A stretch of 5,507 nucleotides of DNA from Candidatus Omnitrophota bacterium (GTDB lineage Bacteria > Omnitrophota > Omnitrophia > Omnitrophales > Aquincolibacteriaceae), in contig JAHFHI010000111.1 of the NCBI GenBank assembly GCA_023246995.1, positions 1 to 5,507 of the forward strand, in the 5' to 3' direction. Made by a program: the position numbers and the translations under genes. The first letter of the stretch is position 1. Every line of letters starts with the position of its first letter. Positions 1 to 5,507 of the stretch are shown here, in pieces. The notes under the pieces are model-generated. The model was not told the origin of the DNA and made no database searches. It saw nothing but the letters and a program-made list of their open reading frames with translations.

Positions 1-1278
1 GGCGATACGCATCTTGGCGGAGATGATTTTGACCACCGCGTGATCGAGTGGCTCGTCGCGGAATTCAAAAAATCCGAAGGCATTGATCTCAGCAAAGACC
101 GCATGGCGCTTCAGCGTCTGAAGGAAGCCGCCGAAAAGGCGAAGATCGAACTTTCCAGCGCGCAGAGCACCGAAATCAATTTGCCCTTTGTTACGGCCGA
201 CGCTTCCGGCCCCAAGCATCTGCTTCTTAATCTGACGCGGGCGAAGCTTGAACAATTGGTCGGCGAATTGGTCGAAAAGACGGTTCAGCCTTGCCTGAAC
301 GCGCTACGCGATGCCGGTGTCAAGGCCGAGGATATCGATGAGGTGATTCTGGTGGGCGGCCAGACCCGGATGCCCGCGGTGGTGGAGCGGGTCAAAAAGC
401 TTTTCGGAAAAGACCCGCATCAGGGCGTCAATCCCGACGAAGTTGTCGCGATCGGGGCCGCCATTCAGGGCGGGGTCCTTAAAGGCGAGGTTAAGGACAT
501 CCTTCTTTTGGATGTCACGCCGCTTTCGCTCGGAATTGAAACTTTGGGAGGGGTCATGACGCGATTGATTGAGCGCAACACCACCATCCCCACGCGAAAG
601 TCCGAAATTTTCTCCACGGCCGCTGACAGCCAGACCGCCGTGACGGTGAAAGTGCTTCAGGGGGAGCGTGAGATGGCGGGCGACAACAGACTCCTGGGGC
701 TCTTTAACCTGGAAGGCATCCCTCCAGCGCCTCGGGGTGTTCCGCAGGTCGAAGTGACTTTTGATATCGATGCCAACGGAATTGTTCATGTGTCCGCCAA
801 GGATCTCGGGACCGGAAAGGAACAGAAGATCCGCATTGAATCTTCTTCGGGCTTGAGCAAAGACGAGGTTGAAAAGCTGGTCCGGGAAGCCCAAAGTCAT
901 GCCGAAGAGGACAAGTCCAAGCACGAAGTGATTACGGCCCGCAACCAGCTCGACAGCCTGATTTATGCCACGGAGAAAAGTCTGCGCGACTATGGCGATA
1001 AAATCACGGCCGACGAGAAGTCAAAGGTGGAGGGCGCTTTAAAGGATGCCAAAGAGGTCCTGGCAAATGATTCCGCGCAGGTCCTTAAGGATGCCGCGAC
1101 AAAGCTTACGAGCGCTTCTCATACGATCGCTCAAAAGGTCTATGAAGAGGCTGCTAAAAAGGCGCAGGCCTCATCCCCGGACGGGGCAGCCAAGGCGGCA
1201 GGCCCCGCAAAAGAAGACGTTGTCGATGCGGACTACGAAGTCGTCGATGATGAAGGCAAGCCGAAAAAAGATTCCTGA
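1..1278 (+). CDS. dnaK: Chaperone protein DnaK (Hsp70), 3' part, 5' end outside window
   Basis: ATP-dependent cytosolic Hsp70 chaperone that binds exposed hydrophobic peptides, working with DnaJ and GrpE. The reading frame is open from base 1 and starts inside the nucleotide-binding domain with [11 protein letters not shown], a hallmark Hsp70 segment. About 220 N-terminal residues, including the first phosphate-binding loop, therefore lie upstream; 425 residues are present. In order: [13 protein letters not shown] (subdomain IIB), VGGQTRMP (about 352-375), [11 protein letters not shown], the interdomain linker DILLLD (about 496-513) leading into the substrate-binding domain with [33 protein letters not shown] and HVSAKD. 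A helical lid follows, then an Ala/Lys-rich spacer and the typical acidic tail [14 protein letters not shown] (about 1216-1257). No frameshift or missing motif is seen. The first internal ATG (base 40) is not the real start. No good terminator follows the TGA. Identification is very secure; the gene's own promoter and upstream neighbours are not visible. Confidence 0.98.
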   Translation, partial: GDTHLGGDDFDHRVIEWLVAEFKKSEGIDLSKDRMALQRLKEAAEKAKIELSSAQSTEINLPFVTADASGPKHLLLNLTRAKLEQLVGELVEKTVQPCLNALRDAGVKAEDIDEVILVGGQTRMPAVVERVKKLFGKDPHQGVNPDEVVAIGAAIQGGVLKGEVKDILLLDVTPLSLGIETLGGVMTRLIERNTTIPTRKSEIFSTAADSQTAVTVKVLQGEREMAGDNRLLGLFNLEGIPPAPRGVPQVEVTFDIDANGIVHVSAKDLGTGKEQKIRIESSSGLSKDEVEKLVREAQSHAEEDKSKHEVITARNQLDSLIYATEKSLRDYGDKITADEKSKVEGALKDAKEVLANDSAQVLKDAATKLTSASHTIAQKVYEEAAKKAQASSPDGAAKAAGPAKEDVVDADYEVVDDEGKPKKDS

Positions 1279-1301
1279 AGAAGCGTTTCGCATGAAACAA
1301 A

Positions 1302-1330
1302 TTGAATGAGGGGGGGGCGGAGGCTACAAT
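1302..1330 (+). promoter_or_regulatory. Predicted sigma70-type promoter of the Bat/MoxR operon
   Basis: TTGAAT (1302-1307, 4 of 6 to the -35 consensus) and TACAAT (1325-1330, 5 of 6 to the -10 consensus) are separated by exactly 17 bp, the optimal spacing. The site lies in the only non-coding gap of the window, between dnaK and the first gene of the tightly packed operon. The expected transcription start (about 7 nt after the -10) falls at roughly 1337-1339, essentially on the ATG at 1339, which suggests a leaderless or nearly leaderless message. The spacer contains a G8 tract. This is motif matching only, with no expression evidence. Confidence 0.6.
1310..1317 (+). repeat. G8 homopolymer tract inside the promoter spacer
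   Basis: Eight consecutive G residues lie between the -35-like and -10-like boxes upstream of the first BatD-like gene. A change in tract length would alter the spacer from its present 17 bp. Poly-G tracts in this position are known phase-variation switches in some bacteria (for example Neisseria porA). Here the tract is short, so function is only a possibility, and homopolymer miscounting in the read data is another. Confidence 0.5.
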
Positions 1331-1338
1331 ACGCCCTT

Positions 1339-2223
1339 ATGCGTCTGCGCACCTTACTTCTTCTAGGGGAGTTCTTGGGGATCATCCTGGCAGGCGGGTC
1401 CATGGCCATGGCCTTGCCCGCTGTGCGCATCCACGCTCCTGCTGAAACGGTTAAATCGGGCGAAGGCTTTGTTTACGAAGTTATCACCGAGTGGAAAAAA
1501 TCCGAAGGGGATTACCAAATAGGGCTTCCGTCTCCCGCGATAGAGGATTTTGAACTTCTCCGCCAGGGAGAATCTCAAGAGACTTTTGTCCGCGCCGGGG
1601 AGACCTGGATTAGGAAAACTTTTGTTTTTGGGCTTCGCCCGTTAAAAGCCGGTCCCTTGGTTATTCCAGCCTTTAAAATTCCCTGTAGCCTTTTACCCGG
1701 AACCGCTGCGGCCGAGTTTCTCGAGGTTCCGGAAGCGGTCATCGACGTCCAGGATACTCCCAAAATCCCTGTGGGGATTCTAATCGCAGCTTTTACGGCG
1801 ATCGCCGCTACGGCTGCTTTAGTGGTCGTATTCCTCAATCGGCGCCGGGCCTCCGCACCGCCGCGCCCCGATGCCCCGGCTTCGGATCAAGGATTATCCC
1901 GCTTTCAGGATATCGAGGGCTCCTTTCAAAGCGATCCCTCCGGAGCGATTCTACGGCTGACTTCGGAGCTGCGTGCGTTTATAGGGGTCACCCACAAAAT
2001 TTCCGGCGCATCCCTTACCGATCGCGAGATGCTCTTAAGCCTTGCCGCCGCGGACCTTGACAGGGAAGAGCAGGCTTCGCTCAAAAGTTTTTTCACCCGG
2101 CTTGAAGAAGCAAAATTCGCGGGCCCAGGATTTTCTAAAATCGAATTTGAAAATCTATGCCGCGACATCCGCAAGTTTATCGAACTTCGTCAGCCTTCAC
2201 TTATTCCAACCCCCCGACCTTAG
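1339..2223 (+). CDS. BatD-like membrane-anchored protein (signal peptide, Ig-like domain, TM, cytoplasmic helical domain)
   Basis: A 294-residue protein resembling a shortened BatD. Seen: signal peptide (MRLR then a hydrophobic core to about residue 20; A23-M-A25 is a plausible signal peptidase I site). A periplasmic beta-type domain follows at about 28-138, with the BatD-like stretch FVFGLRPLKAGPLVIPAFKI around 95-114. There is one transmembrane helix at about 144-166 followed by R168-R-R170, placing the C-terminus in the cytoplasm. A Pro/Ala-rich linker leads to a helical domain at about 186-284 containing SLTDREML and EEAKFAGPG. Classical BatD is much longer with several Ig-like repeats; only one fits here. 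Start choice: ATG 1339 gives a clean signal peptide. The in-frame ATG at 1306 would add MRGGRRLQYAL, lacks a ribosome site and sits on the -35 box. GGAGG at 1319-1323 is 15 nt from 1339, too far for a normal Shine-Dalgarno, consistent with leaderless initiation. It is first in the operon, 14 nt before moxR. Its role is inferred from context as a membrane partner of the MoxR/vWA proteins. Confidence 0.8.
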   Translation: MRLRTLLLLGEFLGIILAGGSMAMALPAVRIHAPAETVKSGEGFVYEVITEWKKSEGDYQIGLPSPAIEDFELLRQGESQETFVRAGETWIRKTFVFGLRPLKAGPLVIPAFKIPCSLLPGTAAAEFLEVPEAVIDVQDTPKIPVGILIAAFTAIAATAALVVVFLNRRRASAPPRPDAPASDQGLSRFQDIEGSFQSDPSGAILRLTSELRAFIGVTHKISGASLTDREMLLSLAAADLDREEQASLKSFFTRLEEAKFAGPGFSKIEFENLCRDIRKFIELRQPSLIPTPRP

Positions 2224-2227
2224 GAGG
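2222..2227 (+). promoter_or_regulatory. Strong Shine-Dalgarno for moxR, overlapping the upstream stop codon
   Basis: AGGAGG overlaps the TAG stop (2221-2223) of the preceding gene and is 10 nt from the ATG at 2238. It fixes the moxR start at 2238 rather than the in-frame ATG at 2157, which would lie inside the upstream gene and add 27 residues with no MoxR-like features. This is the best ribosome site in the window, fitting high translation of the ATPase and reinitiation after the upstream gene. Confidence 0.85.
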
Positions 2228-2237
2228 ATTTTTTGGT

Positions 2238-3227
2238 ATGGATACCACGATTCAGGAAGTCAATCGTAAAGTCAAAGAGGCCAGCACGATTTTAAACGAT
2301 CTTCTGCGCGAAATCGGGAAAGTGATCGTCGGGCAGCAGTACCTGGTCGAACGCCTGCTTATGGCTCTCCTGGCCGACGGGCATGTCCTTATCGAAGGCG
2401 TTCCCGGCCTTGCGAAAACCTTGTCGGTCCGAACGCTTTCCCGCGCTGTGAATACTCATTTCCAGCGCCTTCAGTTTACCCCGGATCTGCTCCCGGCCGA
2501 TCTGATCGGAACCCTCGTCTACAACCCCAAGGACGGGCAATTTACGACCAAGAAAGGGCCGATTTTCGCCAATATTATCCTGGCCGACGAAATTAACCGG
2601 GCGCCCTCCAAAGTGCAGAGCGCGCTTCTTGAGGCCATGCAGGAAAAGCAGGTCACGATCGGCGAGAATACGTTCGTCCTCCCCAAGCCTTTTCTCGTGC
2701 TGGCGACCCAAAACCCGATCGAGCAGGAGGGCACTTACCCTTTACCGGAAGCCCAAATCGACCGCTTCATGCTCAAGCTGATCATCAGCTACCCAAACAA
2801 GAAAGAAGAGAAGGAGATTTTAGAGCGTATGGCGATGGGCAGGGAAATTGAGGTCCATCATGTGATCGGACCCGATCAGATCCTCGAGTTGCGCAAATTG
2901 ATGCATCAGATTTACGTCGATGAGAAGATCAAGGACTACATCCTCGATCTCGTTTTTGCCACCCGCGAACCGCAGCAATACAAGCTCGAAGCGCTGAAGC
3001 CCCTCATTTCCTACGGAGCCTCGCCCCGCGCGAGCATCATGCTGATGCTCGCTTCCAAAGCCCATGCCTTTATCCGGGGACGCGGGTATGTGACTCCCGA
3101 TGACGTGAAGCAAATCGGCATGGACGTGCTGCGCCACCGCGTGATTGTGACCTACGAGGCGGAGGCCGAAGAGATGACCTCGGAACATATCGTCAAAAAA
3201 ATCTTCGACCAGATAGAAGTCCCGTGA
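2238..3227 (+). CDS. moxR: MoxR family AAA+ ATPase
   Basis: A 329-residue cytoplasmic AAA+ ATPase of the MoxR family (AAA_3), of normal family length. MoxR proteins form ring oligomers and act as chaperone-like remodellers together with vWA-domain partners, for example in metal insertion or assembly of protein complexes. Visible motifs: Walker A GVPGLAKT (residues 54-61), Walker B IILADEINR (113-121, catalytic D117-E118), sensor 1 region LATQNP (155-160), the conserved EGTYPLPEAQIDRF (164-177) with the candidate arginine finger R176, and sensor 2 GASPRA (260-265, R264). The C-terminal helical lid includes GYVTPDDVKQIGMDVLRHR. All key residues are intact. The ATG at 2238 is chosen by the AGGAGG 10 nt upstream. 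The stop codon overlaps the GTG start of the DUF58 gene by 4 nt (GTGA), the classic moxR-DUF58 pairing, which implies coupled synthesis of the ATPase and its vWA partner. Assignment to the family is very secure; the client is unknown. Confidence 0.97.
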   Translation: MDTTIQEVNRKVKEASTILNDLLREIGKVIVGQQYLVERLLMALLADGHVLIEGVPGLAKTLSVRTLSRAVNTHFQRLQFTPDLLPADLIGTLVYNPKDGQFTTKKGPIFANIILADEINRAPSKVQSALLEAMQEKQVTIGENTFVLPKPFLVLATQNPIEQEGTYPLPEAQIDRFMLKLIISYPNKKEEKEILERMAMGREIEVHHVIGPDQILELRKLMHQIYVDEKIKDYILDLVFATREPQQYKLEALKPLISYGASPRASIMLMLASKAHAFIRGRGYVTPDDVKQIGMDVLRHRVIVTYEAEAEEMTSEHIVKKIFDQIEVP

Positions 3228-3324
3228 TTCCGAAGGAAATACTTCGCAAAGTCCGCCACATCGAAATCCGCACGACCCGCCTCGTCAACGACCTTTTCGG
3301 AGGCGAATACGAGTCTGTTTTTAA

Positions 3325-3333
3325 GGGCAAGGC
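3325..3333 (+). other. Frameshift site in the DUF58 gene (probable missing G)
   Basis: The sequence reads AAGGGCAAGGCATCGAG around 3323-3339. Adding one G in either G run (3325-3327 or 3331-3332) restores a family-like FKG(Q/K)GIEF and joins both halves. The downstream frame has a TAA at 3322-3324, so the switch must happen after that, and the upstream frame stops at 3425-3427; homology narrows it to this point. No canonical slippery heptamer fits a programmed -1 shift here. Confidence 0.85.
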
Positions 3334-4080
3334 ATCGAGTTTGCCGATGTCCGCGAATACGTCCCGGGTGATGATATTCGCACGATCGATTGGAACGTCA
3401 CGGCGCGTTCGCAGCAGCCTTTTGTAAAAAAATTCGTTGAAGAGCGCGAGTTGACCGTGCTCTTTGTGGTCGATATGTCCGGCTCCCAATATTTTGGCAC
3501 CGGAGAGCGTCTCAAGTCGGAAGTCGCGGCCGAAATTACGGCTTTGCTTGCCTTCTCCGCCGTCAAGAATCACGACAAAACGGGCCTTCTGATCGTGACC
3601 GATGAAGTCGAGAAGTATGTTCCGGTCCAGAAGGGACGGATGCATGTGCTGCGCGTGGTTCGGGAGATTTTATTTTATAAGCCCCGGGGCACCCGAACAA
3701 GCCTTCGCTCTGCCTTTGAGTATCTCCATAAAATCCTCACCCGCACGGCGGTTATTTTCGTGATCTCGGATTTTCTTGATGAAAATTTCGAAAAGTCTTT
3801 GAAAATTTTAGCGCGGCGCAATGATGTGATCGCGCTGCATTTGCGCGACCGACGGGAAACCCAATTGCCGGCTGCGGGGCTGATGGAACTCCTTGACCGC
3901 GAGACGGGGGAGCGTCTCATTCTGGATAGTTCCGACTCAAAACTCCGAAAACGCTTCGAGGCTGCGGCGGCCGAGCGTGAAGCCCGGCTGGACAAGCTTT
4001 TTAAATCACTGCGTATCGACCGGGTTGCGATCAACGTCGAGGGTTCCTATATCGAGCCGCTGATGAAGTTTTTTAAAATC

Positions 4081-4086
4081 AGGGAG
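4081..4086 (+). promoter_or_regulatory. Shine-Dalgarno for the GTG-started second BatD-like gene
   Basis: AGGGAG within the end of the DUF58 gene is 8 nt before the GTG at 4095. It supports GTG 4095 as the start: the nearby ATG at 4093 is in the upstream frame and is followed at once by the TGA stop. The start and stop share GTGA (4095-4098). Confidence 0.7.
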
Positions 4087-4094
4087 AAACGAAT

Positions 4095-5051
4095 GTGAAG
4101 GGCGTTCTATTCTTCAGGTTTTTGACGGGCATCTTCTTCGTGACGACGGCAATGGCCATTGCGGGTGAACCCCCGCCGCCCGCGGCCGAGATATCCCTTA
4201 AAGCCGAGGTTAATAAGGCCTTTATTACGATCGGAGATCCCGTGGAATACACGGTCACGATCCGTCATTCCCCGGAGGTCCAGGTGCTCTCGAGCATCCC
4301 GCCTCCGGGTGAGGATTTTCTAAAGATCAAAAAAGTGGAGGACATTCACCCCTCCGAGGGGACGGCTTTGGTCGAGGGACGCAGATACACGCTGACGGCT
4401 TTTCAGCTGGGTGAGTTTGTTCTCGAACCCGTCCAAATACAGTATCGCGTAGGCGGGGGGGAGGCGCAGACGCTTACCGCTGAAAAGATTTTCCTCACCG
4501 TCAAAAGTGTCGCCGAGGGCGAAGTTAAAACCGATATTCGGGGGATTAAGCAGGTTCTCGCGATGCCGCTGGGCCGCACGGGCCTTCTTTTCACGCTCAT
4601 CCTTCTTATTCTGGGGGTGAGCTTGATTCTTTTTCGGATTTTGGGTCGCAAAAAAACCGCCATTCTAACGCCGGCAGAGCCGCTGCTTAGCCCCGAAGAA
4701 CAAGCGCTTGGCGCGCTCCATCAGCTTTTTGATTCCGACTGGATTCGCCGGGGAAAATTCAGGGAATACTACCTTCGTTTTTCGGAGATCCTTCGCCTCT
4801 ATTTCGAGCGCAGGCTTCAGATTGCGGCCCTTGAGGCGACGACCGAGGAAATCTTGCGGGCCATGCGCCAGCAGGAACTGCCCCTGGATCTGAGGACCCA
4901 GATCCAGGATGTTCTGGAGTTCTCCGACCTGGCCAAATTTGCCAAGTGGAAACCGGAGCCGCCCCAGATTATTCAGACCAATCAAGTGGCCAAACAAATC
5001 ATTGAGTCCCTGCGGCCCAAAAGCGAAACCGAGGGTACCCATGGGCATTGA
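4095..5051 (+). CDS. Second BatD-like / DUF4381-like membrane-anchored protein
   Basis: A 318-residue protein with the same overall plan as the first gene of the operon. It has a signal peptide (MKGVLFFRFLTGIFFVTTAMA; A19-M-A21 or A21-I-A23 are possible cleavage sites) and a Pro-rich start of the mature protein. A periplasmic beta-type domain at about 32-137 includes AFITIGDPVEYTVTIRH and AFQLGEFVLEPVQIQYRV, as in BatD-type Ig-like modules. One transmembrane helix (about 162-181) is followed by RILGRKK, so the C-terminus is cytoplasmic. The helical domain at about 198-310 carries GKFREYYLRFSEILRLYFERR, TTEEIL and DLAKFAKWKP, resembling the C-terminal domain of BatD/DUF4381 proteins. GTG start chosen because of AGGGAG 8 nt upstream and the 4-nt overlap with the DUF58 gene. 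The end overlaps batA by 11 nt. The expected role is a membrane partner linking periplasm and cytosol within the MoxR-vWA complex; this is inferred from family and position. No damage is visible. Confidence 0.83.
   Translation: MKGVLFFRFLTGIFFVTTAMAIAGEPPPPAAEISLKAEVNKAFITIGDPVEYTVTIRHSPEVQVLSSIPPPGEDFLKIKKVEDIHPSEGTALVEGRRYTLTAFQLGEFVLEPVQIQYRVGGGEAQTLTAEKIFLTVKSVAEGEVKTDIRGIKQVLAMPLGRTGLLFTLILLILGVSLILFRILGRKKTAILTPAEPLLSPEEQALGALHQLFDSDWIRRGKFREYYLRFSEILRLYFERRLQIAALEATTEEILRAMRQQELPLDLRTQIQDVLEFSDLAKFAKWKPEPPQIIQTNQVAKQIIESLRPKSETEGTHGH
4883..4908 (+). repeat. Perfect 10-bp inverted repeat (hairpin) inside the second BatD-like gene
   Basis: CCTGGATCTG (4883-4892) and CAGATCCAGG (4899-4908) are exact reverse complements separated by the 6-nt loop AGGACC. 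The stem is coding (part of PLDLRTQIQD). No T-run follows, so it is not an intrinsic terminator. It could be an mRNA structure ahead of batA or chance. Confidence 0.6.
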
Positions 5052-5507
5052 ATTCCGGCACCCTCATTTTTTTCTTCTCGCACTCCTTATCCCGCTCTTG
5101 CTCGTCCTTGTTCGCCGCCGGGATAAAACCGCCGTTGCGTTTTCAAGCCTCGCGCTTGTCCCGTATCACGGTCCGTTTCCGAGAGTTGTTTTTTACCGGA
5201 TGCTTCCGCTCCTGCGCGGGATTGTGATTTTTCTTTTTATCGGAGCCTTGGCCCGCCCCCAACGCGTGAGCGCGGAGCGGGAATACGACACCAAAGGCAT
5301 TGATATCGTCATTGCCCTGGATATTTCCGGCTCCATGCTGGCCGAAGATTTCAAACCCGAGAACCGCATGCTGGTTGCCAAGCAGGAAGCGACCAAGTTT
5401 ATCCGCGGCCGGGAAAGCGACCGGATCGGCCTTGTTGTTTTTGCCCGTAAAGCCTACACCCAATGCCCGCTCACGCTGGACTATGACGTTTTAATCCGCC
5501 TCTTGAA
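5041..5507 (+). CDS. batA: BatA, vWA-domain membrane protein, 5' part (runs off window end)
   Basis: The first 155 residues of a BatA-type protein; the rest, including most of the vWA fold and any C-terminal helices, lies downstream. It begins with the aerotolerance N-terminal domain: EFRHPHFFLLALLIPLLLVL (first membrane helix about 10-24), then RRR and AVAFSSLALV. A second helix at about 55-70 follows. The vWA domain starts with YDTKGIDIVIALDISGSM, giving a complete start of the MIDAS metal site (D94-I-S96-G-S98), then AEDFKPENR, DRIGLVVFARKAYTQCPLT (T145, the likely third MIDAS residue) and LDYDVLI. The ATG at 5041 is supported by GAGGG at 5031-5035 and by the family N-terminus; it overlaps the upstream gene by 11 nt. 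BatA rather than BatB is preferred from the FxxxAYTQCPLT-type segment and the position first after the BatD-like gene; batB would be expected next downstream. vWA-MIDAS proteins bind divalent metal and partner with MoxR ATPases. Confidence 0.92.
   Translation, partial: MGIEFRHPHFFLLALLIPLLLVLVRRRDKTAVAFSSLALVPYHGPFPRVVFYRMLPLLRGIVIFLFIGALARPQRVSAEREYDTKGIDIVIALDISGSMLAEDFKPENRMLVAKQEATKFIRGRESDRIGLVVFARKAYTQCPLTLDYDVLIRLL

Larger units (their letters stand above)
3224..4098 (+). pseudogene. DUF58 (vWA-like) MoxR-partner protein, interrupted by a single-base frameshift
   Basis: Usual cytoplasmic partner of MoxR; restoring one base gives about 291 residues, the normal size for the short DUF58 family without membrane helices. 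The GTG at 3224 opens MIPKEILRKVRHIEIRT and runs through LVNDLFGGEYESVFKGK, typical DUF58 N-terminal sequence, then leaves the family pattern and stops at 3425-3427. From about 3325 the family sequence continues one frame back: GIEFADVREYVPGDDIRTID, then WNVTAR, PFVKKFVEERELTV and the MIDAS-like VVDMSGS. With one base restored the metal-site candidates are D84-M-S86-G-S88, T157/T159 and D183 (in ISDF). The remainder is undamaged to the C-terminal PLMKFFKIREKRM. No second lesion is seen, and the downstream part keeps full coding character, so this is either a recent mutation or a sequencing/assembly indel in the G runs at 3325-3332. The apparent TTG start at 3451 is internal and lacks a ribosome site. 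Start overlaps moxR by 4 nt; end overlaps the next gene by 4 nt. Typed as broken because the sequence as given cannot yield the full protein. Confidence 0.88.

Noticed and set aside
304..924. Long open frames on the minus strand opposite dnaK and moxR (e.g. 304-924, 2292-2711, 4665-5048)
   Set aside because: They lie opposite strongly conserved coding sequences on the + strand, have no recognisable domain or ribosome site, and are expected shadows of GC-biased codons.
1285..1298. GTTTC-GCAT-GAAAC inverted repeat just after dnaK as a terminator
   Set aside because: The stem is only 5 bp, AT-rich at its core, and is followed by AAATTGAATG rather than a T-run, so it does not qualify as an intrinsic terminator. 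It could be a weak operator near the -35 box, but nothing supports that.
1400..1411. CCATGGCCATGG direct/palindromic repeat in the first BatD-like gene
   Set aside because: It encodes the S-M-A-M-A end of the signal peptide; alternating Met-Ala codons explain it.
2157..2237. N-terminal extension of MoxR from the ATG at 2157
   Set aside because: It lies inside the upstream gene in another frame, has no MoxR similarity, and the strong AGGAGG at 2222-2227 points to ATG 2238.
3322..3340. Programmed -1 ribosomal frameshift in the DUF58 gene
   Set aside because: No X-XXY-YYZ slippery heptamer lies in the allowed window in the upstream frame, and I see no obvious stimulatory structure. A lost G in a short G run explains the data more simply.
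3681..3690. GCCCCGGGGC perfect palindrome
   Set aside because: A 10-bp GC palindrome in the middle of conserved DUF58 coding sequence (PRGT), with no loop space and no repeat elsewhere in the window; probably chance.
3451..4098. Separate gene starting at TTG 3451
   Set aside because: The frame upstream of 3451 (from about 3325) already encodes conserved DUF58 sequence (VREYVPGDDIRTIDWNVTAR), and no ribosome site precedes the TTG. It is the second half of the broken gene.

Overview
The window is a compact, one-direction stretch of a bacterial chromosome. It holds the 3' part of a dnaK chaperone gene followed by a Bat/MoxR operon ("Bacteroides aerotolerance" type, membrane-associated MoxR-vWA system). 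All supported genes are on the + strand, and there is no real gene on the - strand. GC is moderate to high. The gene set (short soluble DUF58 protein, compact one-domain BatD-like proteins, BatA) fits a diderm bacterium such as Omnitrophota, Elusimicrobiota or a deltaproteobacterial-type lineage. Omnitrophota-like is my weak guess from family resemblance, not a demonstrated placement.

Layout: 1-1278 is dnaK lacking its 5' end. 1279-1338 is a short intergenic region with a good sigma70-type promoter (TTGAAT-17-TACAAT) whose spacer contains a run of eight G. The -10 box lies only 8 nt before the most likely start codon of the next gene, so its transcript could be leaderless. 1339-2223 encodes a BatD-like membrane-anchored protein, 2238-3227 a MoxR AAA+ ATPase, and 3224-4098 a DUF58 (vWA-like) protein whose frame is broken by a one-base deletion near 3325-3333. 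4095-5051 encodes a second BatD-like membrane-anchored protein, and 5041-5507 is the 5' part of batA (vWA membrane protein), which runs off the window.

The five Bat genes are spaced by 14 nt or less or overlap (two 4-nt GTGA stop/start overlaps, one 11-nt overlap), so they are almost certainly one transcription unit with translational coupling. The likely working model comes from family knowledge: MoxR is a cytoplasmic AAA+ remodelling ATPase acting with metal-binding vWA partners (DUF58 in the cytosol, BatA in the membrane). The two BatD-like proteins place an Ig-like beta domain in the periplasm and a helical domain in the cytoplasm. The system is linked to envelope integrity and stress tolerance in several bacteria, but its exact substrate is unknown.

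The points most worth a second look are the DUF58 frameshift (assembly error or real lesion), the G8 tract inside the promoter spacer with possible leaderless start, and the two BatD-like proteins of the same architecture bracketing the MoxR-DUF58 pair. I found no mobile element, CRISPR array, tRNA, rRNA or riboswitch.
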